Origin: Kiritimatiellia bacterium
GTDB taxonomy: Bacteria > Verrucomicrobiota > Kiritimatiellia > RFP12 > UBA1067
Direction of reading: 5' to 3'
DNA length: 38,736 nt
Assembly (NCBI GenBank): GCA_017962315.1
Contig: JAGCVN010000010.1
Coordinates: forward strand, 1-38,736
Of this stretch, positions 15,780 to 23,719 are shown in pieces. The position numbers and the translations under genes are program-made. Positions within the stretch are counted from its first letter, which is position 1. The number at the start of each line of letters is the position of its first letter. Below the pieces are notes generated by a model. The model was not told where the DNA came from. It saw only the letters and a program-made list of their open reading frames with translations, and did no database searches.

Positions 15780-16751
15780 TTAAGCCCGGCCGCCCGGCTG
15801 CGTCGTCGTCCCCTTGACAACCGACGTCGCGGCACGGAGGATACCCGCCACGTTGGCAAGGTCGCTCGGAATGATCATCGTATTGCCGGCCTTGGCGAGC
15901 TTGCCGAACTCCGCGAGGTACTGCTGGCCGAGCTGCATGTTCACGGCTTCGAGACCGCCGGCGGACTTGATGGCCGTCGCGATCTTCTCGATACCCTCGG
16001 CCTGCGCCTGGGCGACGAGGAGGATCTGCTGCGCCTGCCCCTGGGCCTCGTTAATACGGCGCTGCTTCTCGCCTTCGGACTTCGCGATCGCTTCGAGGCG
16101 GTCGCCTTCCGCGTTGTTCACCTTCGCCTGTTTTTCACCTTCGGACTGGGCGATCACGGCGCGCTTTTCACGTTCGGCGCGCATCTGCTTCTCCATCGCG
16201 TCGCGGACCGACTGCGGCGGTGTGATGTTCTTGATCTCGTAGCGCGTCACCTTCACACCCCAGGGATCGGAAGCGCGGTCAACCGCCTCGACGATCGACG
16301 CATTGATCTGTTCGCGGACCTCGAACGAACGGTCGAGGTCGAGCTTGCCCATTTCGGAACGCATCGTGGTCTGCGCCAGCTGGGCCGTCGCGAACAGGTA
16401 GTTCGCGATACCGTACGAGGCCTTGACCGGATCCATCACCTGAAGGTACAGGATGCCGTCGACCTCCACGCGGATGTTATCCTTCGTGATACACTGCTGG
16501 GGCGGCACGTCCACGACCTGCTCTTTGAGCGAGTGTTTGTAGGCGACGCGGTCCAGCACGGGCACAAGGAAGTGCAATCCCGCCTCCAGCGTGCAGGAAT
16601 ATTTGCCGAGGCGTTCGACGATGTACGCCTGTTTCTGCGGCACGACACGGACGCATTTCAAGATGGTGTAGATCACGGCGACGGTGATCGCGAGTGCGAT
16701 GACCGGCAGCGGCGACGAAGAGCCAAGCACGAGAAACGAGAGACTGTTCAC
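15780..16751 (-). CDS. qmcA: SPFH/stomatin-like membrane protein (QmcA/slipin type)
   Basis: This 323-residue protein has one N-terminal membrane helix (LPVIALAITVAVIYTILKCV), then an SPFH/PHB domain. Family marks are VRVVPQKQAYIVERLGKY, VDVPPQQCITKDNIRVEVDG and DPWGVKVTRYEIKNI. A helical, oligomer-forming tail rich in Ala, Glu and Gln (SEGEKQAKVNNAEGDRLEA) follows. Such proteins form large rings in the membrane and scaffold proteases and lipid microdomains. It is directly preceded by nfeD with a 15-base gap, the standard bacterial pairing. Confidence 0.93.
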   Translation of the reverse strand: MNSLSFLVLGSSSPLPVIALAITVAVIYTILKCVRVVPQKQAYIVERLGKYSCTLEAGLHFLVPVLDRVAYKHSLKEQVVDVPPQQCITKDNIRVEVDGILYLQVMDPVKASYGIANYLFATAQLAQTTMRSEMGKLDLDRSFEVREQINASIVEAVDRASDPWGVKVTRYEIKNITPPQSVRDAMEKQMRAEREKRAVIAQSEGEKQAKVNNAEGDRLEAIAKSEGEKQRRINEAQGQAQQILLVAQAQAEGIEKIATAIKSAGGLEAVNMQLGQQYLAEFGKLAKAGNTMIIPSDLANVAGILRAATSVVKGTTTQPGGRA

Positions 16752-16766
16752 GGGAAACCTCCTGAG

Positions 16767-17204
16767 TTAGTTAAGTTCGCTTACCATGAGGGTAAGGTTC
16801 TGTTTTCCGGTGACGCGGACATTCGCGCCCGCCGGGATATCGGTGTCCGCCACAGCCTTCCACGAAACGCCGAAAAGGTCGACGCGACCGCCGACGTCTT
16901 TCCGTATGGTTTCCGTGACCGTGACGATCTTGCCGGTGATGTCGTCGTCCGGGTTGACGGAATTCTTATCCGTCTCCCCGACGAAGATGCGTTTCATCGT
17001 CTTCCTAAGGAACACGATGGAAAAGATCGAGAAAAGCGAAAACAAAAGCCACTGCCAACCCTCCCCCATTCCGGGGAACAGATAGACCAGCCCCCCTACG
17101 AGACAGGCGGAAATTCCGAAAAAGCCGATTACGAATCCCGGAGTCGCCACCTCCACGATCAGCAGCACAATCCCGGAAATCACCCAGATCAACGGTGTCA
17201 TCAT
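16767..17204 (-). CDS. nfeD: NfeD-like membrane protein
   Basis: The 145-residue protein has about three to four membrane segments (LIWVISGIVLLIVEVATPGF, FFGISACLVGGLVYLF, WLLFSLFSIFSIVFL) followed by a C-terminal OB-fold (GKIVTVTETIRKDVGGRVDLF, WKAVADTDIPAGANVRVTG), the short NfeD1b layout. The start at 17204 is chosen because GGAGGTGTGGA precedes the ATG; a longer frame to 17333 has basic, non-membrane sequence. NfeD proteins partner SPFH proteins, here qmcA immediately downstream, and are thought to stabilise membrane microdomains. Confidence 0.9.
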   Translation of the reverse strand: MMTPLIWVISGIVLLIVEVATPGFVIGFFGISACLVGGLVYLFPGMGEGWQWLLFSLFSIFSIVFLRKTMKRIFVGETDKNSVNPDDDITGKIVTVTETIRKDVGGRVDLFGVSWKAVADTDIPAGANVRVTGKQNLTLMVSELN

Positions 17205-17294
17205 TCCACACCTCCGTTTCGCTCGATTCAAACGAACGGCAACGATCCTCCCCGTCAAACGGCGGGGAACCATCCTCACCCGAAAAACGCAGCC

Positions 17295-17323
17295 AGCATA
17301 CCACACCTCCGCCGCAGATGCAA
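17295..17323 (-). promoter_or_regulatory. Candidate promoter for nfeD-qmcA-thyX-rluB
   Basis: On the minus strand TTGCAT (17318-17323) and TATGCT (17295-17300) are 17 bases apart, and TGG before the -10 makes it extended. It lies about 90 bases before the nfeD start in the divergent region. Confidence 0.4.
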
Positions 17324-17348
17324 GCCTGAACAAACAACGCGAAAAAAC

Positions 17349-17377
17349 TTGACGCTTGTTGCCAGAAACGGGAAAAT
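17349..17377 (+). promoter_or_regulatory. Candidate promoter of the lpt-hpf-PTS cluster
   Basis: TTGACG at 17349-17354 and GAAAAT at 17372-17377 are separated by 17 bases, about 43 bases before the lptC start. It is the only good sigma-70-type candidate I see ahead of the seven-gene run. Confidence 0.5.
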
Positions 17378-17419
17378 AGGGGGCAAAGGGAACCGTTTGG
17401 AGGAAACAGGCGGTCCCGG

Positions 17420-17971
17420 ATGGGAGAAATGTTCCGAGTCAGGCTGACAATTTGCATAATGGGCGCGTTCCTCGCGCAAGTCGCCACGTTCACTGCCATT
17501 GCGGCGGAGAACGCGGAAGGGCGTGTTTGGACTTCGACACACCCCGACTCCGAATGGCAGGAGGTCGCCTCTCAATGGGAGACGAAGCGCGCCGAGATGA
17601 CGACGCCGATGGAAAAACTGATGATTCCCCTCCAGTATTTCGATTCCGGCCGGGTCAAGGCCCGCCTGTTCGCCGACAAGGCGCAACTCATCGGACTGGA
17701 CGATAAAGGTTGCATTTTCGCCGAGGGTGTGCGCGTGGAGATGCTGACGGAAGACGGCATGCAGGACGGGCTGCTGCGGGCGGACGACTGCCTGTTCATC
17801 CGCAAGGGCAAAAAAGGGTTTTGCAAAGGAAAGGTAAGTGTCGTCCGGGGGGGCGACCGGATCAGCGGCGAAGGGATGTATTTTCTGCTCGACGAAAAAT
17901 ACATCAAGATCCTTTCGCGGTGCGAGATCCGCACGAAACGGTTCCAAGGGACATTCGGGAGATTGAAATGA
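17420..17971 (+). CDS. lptC: LptC-like lipopolysaccharide export protein
   Basis: LptC links the inner-membrane LptBFG pump to the periplasmic LptA bridge. The 183-residue product has an N-terminal hydrophobic anchor (LTICIMGAFLAQVATFTAIA) and a beta-rich domain with repeated short strands (ARLFADKAQLIGLDDKG, CIFAEGVRVEMLTEDG, FCKGKVSVVRGGDRI, GEGMYFLLDEKYIKIL), the layout of LptC/OstA folds. Sequence alone is weak; the assignment rests on fold pattern and on the lptA and lptB genes directly after it, with an ATGA overlap to lptA. GGAGG lies an unusually long 16 bases before ATG 17420; ATG 17429 is an alternative start. Confidence 0.75.
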   Translation: MGEMFRVRLTICIMGAFLAQVATFTAIAAENAEGRVWTSTHPDSEWQEVASQWETKRAEMTTPMEKLMIPLQYFDSGRVKARLFADKAQLIGLDDKGCIFAEGVRVEMLTEDGMQDGLLRADDCLFIRKGKKGFCKGKVSVVRGGDRISGEGMYFLLDEKYIKILSRCEIRTKRFQGTFGRLK

Positions 17972-18588
17972 AGCAGATGACGAGAAGGATCTTGACGGTC
18001 TTAGCGGTGTGCGGCCTCGTGGCCGTCTCGCTAGCGGACGAACAGACAGGGGGGGCGGCGACACCCGCCGCGCCGGCGGCCGCCGCGCGCAAAGCGAAGA
18101 AGAAAGCGTCCGTGCCGGAGTGGCTGAAGACCGATATGTCGAACTCCGACACCAACCGGGAGAGTTTCATCACCGCCGAGAAAATCGAGTACGACAACAA
18201 GGAAGGTGTCATCATGTTCGACACCAACGTGGTGGTGGACGATCCCCGTTTCCTGCTCCGTTCCGACCAGTTGCTCCTCTTCCTCGACGGCACGAACAGC
18301 AACCAGGACGTCTCGCAGATCATGGCGATCGGCCACGTCTGCATCACCAACCAGAACCGTTCGGCGAGCTGCGACAAGGCCGTCTACACGCGCGAGGACG
18401 GACAGATCGTGATGACGGGCAACGCACGGCTCAACAGCGGCGGAAGCGCGGCCGGCGAGGTGCAGGGCAACCGGATCACTTTCTGGCTGAACGACGAACG
18501 GATGGAAGTGTCCGAGGGTAGCAGGGTCGTCCTTCCGCCCGGCCTTTTCAACAAACAGGTGCGCGAGGCGCAGAAAGCGAAGAAGTAG
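17968..18588 (+). CDS. lptA: LptA/OstA-like periplasmic LPS transport protein
   Basis: The 206-residue protein has a signal peptide (MTRRILTVLAVCGLVAVSLA), an Ala/Lys-rich linker to about residue 48, and an OstA_N beta-jelly-roll region from about 55 to 190. Repeated strand units include FITAEKIEYDNKEGVIMF, DPRFLLRSDQLLLFLDG, CDKAVYTREDGQIVMTG and VQGNRITFWLNDERMEVSEG. This is typical of the LptA bridge that shields lipid A across the periplasm. It starts in an ATGA overlap with lptC and is followed after six bases by lptB. Confidence 0.85.
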   Translation: MKQMTRRILTVLAVCGLVAVSLADEQTGGAATPAAPAAAARKAKKKASVPEWLKTDMSNSDTNRESFITAEKIEYDNKEGVIMFDTNVVVDDPRFLLRSDQLLLFLDGTNSNQDVSQIMAIGHVCITNQNRSASCDKAVYTREDGQIVMTGNARLNSGGSAAGEVQGNRITFWLNDERMEVSEGSRVVLPPGLFNKQVREAQKAKK

Positions 18589-18594
18589 GGACTC

Positions 18595-19431
18595 ATGGCG
18601 GACGAAGAAACAGTCGAAGAGACGGGCGCGGAGACCGTCGAAGGGACGGATGCAGGCGTGACCGGCGCGACAGAACCAGCGGCGCCGCGGCAGCCGACGC
18701 CTGACCATCCCGCAGACATCCAGGCCGAGGGGCTGGTAAAGCAGTATGGCCAGCGGACGGTCGTCAACGGTATTTCCCTGCACGCGAACTGCGGCGAGGT
18801 CGTGGGGTTGCTCGGCCCCAACGGCGCGGGCAAGACGACCACCTTCTACATGATCGTCGGCCTGGTCCGGCCGAACCTTGGAACGGTCTCGTTCCGGGGG
18901 AGCGACATCACGCGGATGCCCGTCTACAGGCGCGCGCGCCTCGGACTGGGGTATCTGGCCCAAGAGGCGTCAATCTTCCGCAAGCTGACGGTCGAGGAGA
19001 ACGTGATGGCGATTCTGGAGACGCTGCGCCTCGGCAGACAGGAACGCCGCGAACGCATGGAACAGCTTCTCGATGAGCTCAACCTGACCAAGGTCGCGAA
19101 GCAGCGGGCCTATACGCTGAGCGGCGGCGAACGCCGGAAACTGGAGATCGCCCGCGCGCTGGTGCGCCGCCCCGCCATCTTGATGCTGGACGAACCGTTC
19201 AGCGGCGTGGACCCGCTCGCGGTCCACGACATCCAGGAGATCGTCCTCGGCCTCAAGCGAAAAGGGCTGGGGATCATCGTGACGGATCACAACGTGCGTG
19301 AAACACTTTCCATCGTGGACCGGGCGTACCTGGTCTACGACGGGCAGATCCTGCGCGAGGGAACGAGCCGATTCCTCGTGGAAGACCAAGAGGCCAGACG
19401 GCTCTACCTGGGACAGGATTTTCGAATGTGA
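18595..19431 (+). CDS. lptB: LPS export ABC transporter ATPase LptB
   Basis: LptB powers LPS extraction from the inner membrane. The 278-residue sequence shows Walker A LLGPNGAGKTTTFYMI (about 72-87), the Q-loop GYLAQEASIFRKLTVEENV, the ABC signature TLSGGERRKLEIARAL, Walker B AILMLDEPFSGVDPLAV and the H-loop VTDHNVRET, all characteristic of LptB. An acidic, Ala/Thr/Glu-rich extension of about 42 residues precedes the domain. It is unusual in the family and could be partly untranslated, but no better start with a ribosome binding site is evident, and AGGGA precedes ATG 18595. lptF and lptG are not in the window. Confidence 0.95.
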   Translation: MADEETVEETGAETVEGTDAGVTGATEPAAPRQPTPDHPADIQAEGLVKQYGQRTVVNGISLHANCGEVVGLLGPNGAGKTTTFYMIVGLVRPNLGTVSFRGSDITRMPVYRRARLGLGYLAQEASIFRKLTVEENVMAILETLRLGRQERRERMEQLLDELNLTKVAKQRAYTLSGGERRKLEIARALVRRPAILMLDEPFSGVDPLAVHDIQEIVLGLKRKGLGIIVTDHNVRETLSIVDRAYLVYDGQILREGTSRFLVEDQEARRLYLGQDFRM

Positions 19432-19475
19432 CAAACCCGCCGCTGGTGCGGCGGACAACAGAAAGGGGTGCAAGT

Positions 19476-19796
19476 ATGCCGACTATCATTGAAGTGGCCG
19501 TTCGCCACATGGAGAACAACACAGGTCTGAAGGCGTATGCAGACAAACGCGCCGCACGCCTCGCCGGGACTTTCCCGAAGGCGGAGAGCGTGAAGGTCGT
19601 CCTGGACAAGCAACGCCACCTGTACCAGGCGGAGTTCATCGTGCAGGAGAAGGGGCAGACCGCCGTCGGTGCCACGCAGATGGCGACGAGCGCGGCGAGC
19701 GCCATCGACGCCGCCGCCGCACACGCCGAAAAGCAGCTGCGCAAACAGCGGAACAAGGTGTTGAGCGTCCACACCCGCACGACCCAGAAGAAGTGA
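19476..19796 (+). CDS. hpf: Ribosome hibernation-promoting factor, short form
   Basis: HPF/YfiA proteins sit in the decoding centre of inactive ribosomes and promote hibernation. The 106-residue product has the family pattern: IIEVAVRHMENNTGLKAYADKR, then strands around SVKVVLDKQRHLYQAEFIV, and a final helix DAAAAHAEKQLRKQRNK. It lacks the C-terminal dimerisation domain, so it is the short type. AAGGGG precedes ATG 19476. Its position between lptB and the PTS genes matches the rpoN-hpf neighbourhood of proteobacteria, but rpoN itself is missing. Confidence 0.9.
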   Translation: MPTIIEVAVRHMENNTGLKAYADKRAARLAGTFPKAESVKVVLDKQRHLYQAEFIVQEKGQTAVGATQMATSAASAIDAAAAHAEKQLRKQRNKVLSVHTRTTQKK

Positions 19797-20746
19797 TGGC
19801 AAACCAACCCACCATAACCGTCGGCCAGTTTCTGGCGGAGGGCCGCAAGCGGCTCGGTCTCCAGGTTCTGGCCGGCGAAAGCGAGGCCGCGCTCGCCCGC
19901 GAAATCCCCGAACCCCTGGCGCACCGTCCCGGACTCGGGCTTTCCGGCTTTTTCGAGCATTTTGCGGGAAAGCGGATCCAGGTGATCGGGCTCGCCGAAT
20001 ACGCCTACCTCCTGTCGCTCCCGGAAGACCTCCGGAACCAGCGGATCGGCCAGCTCTTCGAGCAGCAGATCCCCTGTATCGTCTTCACGCGGGGACAGGA
20101 CGCATTCCCGGAAGTGTTGCGACTCGGAAACGAGAAACAGGTTGCCATATTCAAGACCGACCTGGAGACGCGCTATTTCGTCCACACGTCGGCGTTCGTT
20201 CTTGAAAACGTGCTGGTGCCGAAAGTCTCCATCCACGGGACGATGGTCGAAGTGGCAGGTCTCGGCGTGCTGATGGAGGGCGACCCCGGCGTCGGCAAAA
20301 GCGAGACCGCGCTCGGCCTGATCAAGCGGGGCCACGCGCTGGTGGCGGACGACTTCACCGTCCTCCGCCGGAACGCCGACAACGAGTTGATCGCATCGGC
20401 AAACAACCTGACGCAGAACTACATGGAAATCCGCGGCGTGGGCATCATCTACGTCCCGTGGATTTTCGGCATCTCCTCCGTGCGGGGTGAGAAGAAACTG
20501 GATATGGTCATCACCTTCGTCAAATCGGACGCGGCAGAATTCGACCGTACCGGGCTGGACGAGATGTACCGCGAATTCCTCGGGGTGAAAGTCCCCCAAC
20601 GGGTCATTCCGGTCGCGCCGGGACGTGACCTTGTGAACATCGTCGAAACAGCCGCGCAGGCATACAAGCTGAAAATGACCAACGGATACGTCGCGGGCGC
20701 GGAGCTGGATGACCGATTGAAGAAACGGCATTTGGAAAAGGAGTAG
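19796..20746 (+). CDS. hprK: HPr kinase/phosphorylase
   Basis: HprK phosphorylates and dephosphorylates HPr on a serine, linking carbon status to regulation. The 316-residue product has the N-terminal domain (about 1-130) and the kinase domain with Walker A EGDPGVGKSETALGL (about 161-175), RGHALVADDFTVLRR, and the HprK signature YMEIRGVGIIYVPWIFG. HGTMVEVAGLGVLM precedes the P-loop as in the family. ATG 19796 overlaps the hpf stop (TGATG); a GTG directly before it is an alternative. The substrate HPr is the next gene and carries the matching serine. Confidence 0.95.
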   Translation: MANQPTITVGQFLAEGRKRLGLQVLAGESEAALAREIPEPLAHRPGLGLSGFFEHFAGKRIQVIGLAEYAYLLSLPEDLRNQRIGQLFEQQIPCIVFTRGQDAFPEVLRLGNEKQVAIFKTDLETRYFVHTSAFVLENVLVPKVSIHGTMVEVAGLGVLMEGDPGVGKSETALGLIKRGHALVADDFTVLRRNADNELIASANNLTQNYMEIRGVGIIYVPWIFGISSVRGEKKLDMVITFVKSDAAEFDRTGLDEMYREFLGVKVPQRVIPVAPGRDLVNIVETAAQAYKLKMTNGYVAGAELDDRLKKRHLEKE

Positions 20747-20750
20747 CAGA

Positions 20751-21038
20751 ATGGCTGATGGACCTCTAAGCAGGGATCTCGTCCTGCTCAATAAATACGG
20801 GATGCACGTGCGCCCGGCGGGACTGTTTGCGAAGGTGGCGTCCCGGTACAAGGCGGACGTTCAGGTGGAAAAGGACGGCACGACCGTTTCAGGAAAGAGC
20901 ATTATGGCAATGATGACCCTGGAGGCCGGCTGCGGCGCAACCCTCCACGTCACCGCGACGGGACAGCAGGCGCAGGAAGTGCTGGACGCGCTCGAAGCGC
21001 TGGTTGCCCGCAAGTTCGACCTTCCGGACGAGCAGTGA
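20751..21038 (+). CDS. ptsH: Phosphocarrier protein HPr
   Basis: HPr accepts phosphate from enzyme I on a histidine and is phosphorylated by HprK on a serine. The 95-residue protein has both sites: KYGMHVRPAGLFAKV with His19, and TTVSGKSIMAMMTLEAG with Ser50. It lies four bases after hprK and just before ptsI. No EIIA, EIIB or EIIC gene is in the window, so here HPr may serve mainly in regulation. Confidence 0.95.
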   Translation: MADGPLSRDLVLLNKYGMHVRPAGLFAKVASRYKADVQVEKDGTTVSGKSIMAMMTLEAGCGATLHVTATGQQAQEVLDALEALVARKFDLPDEQ

Positions 21039-21043
21039 CGCCC

Positions 21044-22840
21044 ATGCCGAATCCGCCCGTAAAGAACAAGACCGGCCGTTCGCCCACCCGTGTCTTCAAA
21101 GGCCTGCCCGCCTCCGACGGACTGGCATTCGGTCCTGTTTTCGTGTTCCGCTCCGACGTAGCGGACCAAGTACCCCAATTCGAGGTGAAGAAGGCGGACA
21201 TACCAGCGGAGCTCAACCGCCTGGAAGGCGCCCTTGCACTCACGCGCAACCAGATGCAGTCGCTCGCCTCCGAACTGGCACGGCGGATCAACGGTCAGGA
21301 AACATCGATCCTCGACGGTCATTTGATGATGCTGGAGGATCCCGAATTCCTCGACTCCTGCATGTCGTTCATCTCCCAACAACGCATGAACGCCGAATAT
21401 GCCGTCTCCAAGACGGTGCAGAAGTACGCCGACATCTTCGGCGCGATGGATGATCCCTACATCAAGGAGCGCATCAAGGACGTGCGCGACCTCGGTTCGC
21501 GTCTCATCCGCAACCTGCTCGGAGCGGTGACCTCTCCGTTCACCCGGATGGAACGGCCGAGTATCATCGTCGCCGATGAAATCGCCCCGTCGGAAACCAT
21601 CGGCATCCCGAAACAGATGGTTCTCGCGTTCGCAACCGACCGCGGCAGCCTGACCTCGCATGCGACGCTCCTGTCGCGCGCGCTCGGTATCCCCGCCGTC
21701 GTCGGGCTAGGATCGCTTGTCGCCTCCGTCCAGTCTGGCGACGAAATCATGCTGGATGGCCGTACCGGTCAGGTCATCCTTAACCCCGGCGAACCGGAAC
21801 GACAGGCGTTCAACCGCAGCCTTCTCCAATCCAAGACTCTCGCCGCGACGCTGGAAGAGGGCAAGCTCGCCCCCGGCGCGACGGCGGATGGGCATCCCCT
21901 CCCCTTTGCCGCGAACATCGACCTGAACACGCCACTCGCCGAACTGGCCCTTGTCGGCGCGGAGGGCGTCGGTCTCTACCGTTCCGAATACATCTGGATC
22001 GCGCTCAAACGCGAACCTTCCGAAGAGGAACAAGAGCATTACTACACGGATGTCGTCCGTTCCCTCCCCCCCGGACAATCCGCGACCATCCGCATCTTCG
22101 ACATGGGCGGCGACAAGATGTTCCCCGACCGTATCCAGCCCGAATTGAACCCGTTCCTCGGAAACCGTTCCATCCGTTTCCTGCTTGAAAACCGCACGAT
22201 CCTGCGGCGCCAGCTCCGCGCAATCCTCCGGGCCAGTACCCACGGTTCCATCCAGATCCTTTACCCGATGATTGCGGCCATCGAAGAACTTCGCGCGTTG
22301 AACATCGAACTCGCCTCCTGTAAAAACGAGCTTCGCGAACAGGGCATCCCCTTCGACGAAAACCTGAAGCGGGGTATCATGGTCGAAGTCCCCGCCGCCG
22401 TTTTCATCGCCGATGCACTGGCAAAGGAGGTCGATTTCTTCTCCATCGGCACGAACGATTTAATCCAGTACACGCTTGCCGTCGACCGTTCCAACGAACA
22501 TGTCAGCCGCCTCTACCAGCCGACGCACCCCGCCGTCCTTTCCCTGGTCCGACAGACCATCGACGCGGCACATGCCTCCGGTATCACCGTCTCCGTCTGC
22601 GGCGAGGCGGCATCCAATCCGTTCATCGCCGCGCTGCTCGTCGGCATGGGTGTCGATTCGTTGAGCATGTCGCCGACGCTGATCCCGCTTGTCAAAAAGG
22701 TGATCCGCCGCTTCACATCCCCGGAACTCGCCGCTCTCGCCCAAAAAGCCCTTTCGTTGAAAGCGGAACCGGCCAGCACGATCTTCAACGCCATCCGCGA
22801 CCCCATCACCAAAGCCATCCCCGAACTCTCCCACCGCTAA
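21044..22840 (+). CDS. ptsI: PTS enzyme I (phosphoenolpyruvate-protein phosphotransferase)
   Basis: Enzyme I transfers phosphate from PEP to HPr. The 598-residue product is full length. N-terminal HPr-binding helices are followed by the phosphohistidine segment GSLTSHATLLSRALGIPAVV (about His206) and the PEP-binding barrel with GVGLYRSEYIW, FDMGGDKMFPD, NPFLGNRSIRFLL, FSIGTNDLIQYTLAVDRSN and the Cys-containing VSVCGEAASNP. No GAF domain precedes it, so it is standard EI and not the nitrogen-type EI-Ntr. ATG 21044 is chosen from GGACGAG spacing; a GTG at 21035 overlapping the ptsH stop would add three residues. It is the last gene of the cluster. Confidence 0.95.
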   Translation: MPNPPVKNKTGRSPTRVFKGLPASDGLAFGPVFVFRSDVADQVPQFEVKKADIPAELNRLEGALALTRNQMQSLASELARRINGQETSILDGHLMMLEDPEFLDSCMSFISQQRMNAEYAVSKTVQKYADIFGAMDDPYIKERIKDVRDLGSRLIRNLLGAVTSPFTRMERPSIIVADEIAPSETIGIPKQMVLAFATDRGSLTSHATLLSRALGIPAVVGLGSLVASVQSGDEIMLDGRTGQVILNPGEPERQAFNRSLLQSKTLAATLEEGKLAPGATADGHPLPFAANIDLNTPLAELALVGAEGVGLYRSEYIWIALKREPSEEEQEHYYTDVVRSLPPGQSATIRIFDMGGDKMFPDRIQPELNPFLGNRSIRFLLENRTILRRQLRAILRASTHGSIQILYPMIAAIEELRALNIELASCKNELREQGIPFDENLKRGIMVEVPAAVFIADALAKEVDFFSIGTNDLIQYTLAVDRSNEHVSRLYQPTHPAVLSLVRQTIDAAHASGITVSVCGEAASNPFIAALLVGMGVDSLSMSPTLIPLVKKVIRRFTSPELAALAQKALSLKAEPASTIFNAIRDPITKAIPELSHR

Positions 22841-22932
22841 ACGTCACGACGTACGCCGGGACGACTCGCCCACCCTGCTAACAGACGCGACATTTATTCC
22901 CGTGTAAAGCGAGGGACGACTTGCAGAGAAAG

Positions 22933-22964
22933 AAAGGCCCGCTCCCGCGAGGGAACGGACCTTT
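22933..22964 (-). terminator. Terminator of rpmI-rplT, possibly bidirectional
   Basis: Arms 22933-22946 and 22951-22964 form a 14-position stem with two mismatches and a gcga loop. On the minus strand the stem is followed by a T-rich ctttctctg. It lies 23 bases after rplT and converges with ptsI, so it may stop transcription in both directions. Confidence 0.75.
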
Positions 22965-22986
22965 CCGCGAATCTGGAAGACGTCTC

Positions 22987-23340
22987 CTAGAGAGCCGCCT
23001 TCGCCTTTTCGACAAGCGCCTTGAAACCTTCGGCATCGGCAATCGCGATCTCCGAAAGCATCTTACGGTTGACCGTGATACCGGCCTTTGTCAGCCCTTC
23101 CATAAAACGGCTGTACGTAAGGCCGAGCGCACGGGTGGCGGCATTGACGCGAGCGATCCACAGGCGACGGAACGTGCGTTTCCGCTCCTTGCGGTGGATC
23201 GTCGACAGCCGCATCGCATGGTCGACGGACTCGGTGGCCTGGCGCCACTGCTTGCTGCGGTGGCCGCGGAACCCTTTCGCAAGGGCAAGCCGCCGCCGCC
23301 GGCGTTCACGGGATGCTGGTGCATTCGTAGCTCTAGACAT
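22987..23340 (-). CDS. rplT: 50S ribosomal protein L20
   Basis: The 117-residue basic protein matches L20 throughout: RERRRRRLALAKGFRGHRSK, then SVDHAMRLSTIHRKERKRTF, LWIARVNAATRALGLTYS and FMEGLTKAGITVNRKMLSE. L20 binds 23S rRNA early in 50S assembly and in several bacteria represses its own operon. It follows rpmI by 12 bases. infC, the usual first gene of this operon, is not here. Confidence 0.98.
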   Translation of the reverse strand: MSRATNAPASRERRRRRLALAKGFRGHRSKQWRQATESVDHAMRLSTIHRKERKRTFRRLWIARVNAATRALGLTYSRFMEGLTKAGITVNRKMLSEIAIADAEGFKALVEKAKAAL

Positions 23341-23352
23341 GGCGCACTCTCC

Positions 23353-23550
23353 TTAATTTCCCTGCAGCATGAGGGCCGCAGTCTTCTGGAACGTTTTATC
23401 CGCAACGGTCATCCCACGGAGGTGGCGCTTGCGCGCGCGCGGCTTGTAGCCGTTGAGGTGGGACTTCCCACCATGCGTGCGGAGCACTTTGCCCGTGGCC
23501 GACATTTTAATCCGCTTCGTTGCGGATTTCTTGGTCTTTACTGTAGGCAT
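23353..23550 (-). CDS. rpmI: 50S ribosomal protein L35
   Basis: This 65-residue, very basic protein has the L35 pattern MPTVKTKKSATKRIKMSATG, KVLRTHGGKSHLNGYKP and KRHLRGMTVADK. AAAGGG stands about 8 bases before the ATG. It is the first gene of the two-gene rpmI-rplT operon, with its own strong promoter at 23669-23698 and a leader of about 110 bases. Confidence 0.98.
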   Translation of the reverse strand: MPTVKTKKSATKRIKMSATGKVLRTHGGKSHLNGYKPRARKRHLRGMTVADKTFQKTAALMLQGN

Positions 23551-23623
23551 TTTCGTACCCTTTCATTGGTCCGGACACACAAGCATCCGAACGACCGGCA
23601 ACCGTCGGGCAGTCAGCCATGAA

Positions 23624-23655
23624 CGCCCGAACAGCACCTCCCACCCCTTCGGGCG
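23624..23655 (-). promoter_or_regulatory. Leader hairpin of rpmI-rplT
   Basis: cgcccgaa (23624-23631) and ttcgggcg (23648-23655) form a perfect 8-bp stem with a 16-base loop close to the predicted transcription start. A further weaker hairpin lies around 23594-23612. By analogy with L20 autoregulation elsewhere, this leader may bind L20; no known class was matched. Confidence 0.45.
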
Positions 23656-23668
23656 GAAACAGGAGCGC

Positions 23669-23698
23669 ATTATGGGGTTTTCCCCCTGCCCGCGTCAA
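23669..23698 (-). promoter_or_regulatory. Promoter of rpmI-rplT
   Basis: On the minus strand TTGACG (23693-23698) and CATAAT (23669-23674) are separated by 18 bases, each matching 5 of 6 consensus positions. It lies just past the end of the upstream FAD-oxidoreductase fusion gene and gives a 5' leader of about 110 bases. Confidence 0.75.
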
Positions 23699-23719
23699 GA
23701 GGAAAACGCAAAAAATCAG

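Noticed and set aside
15651..17447. A 598-codon plus-strand frame over qmcA and nfeD
   Set aside because: Shadow of two well-recognised minus-strand genes; composition is not protein-like.
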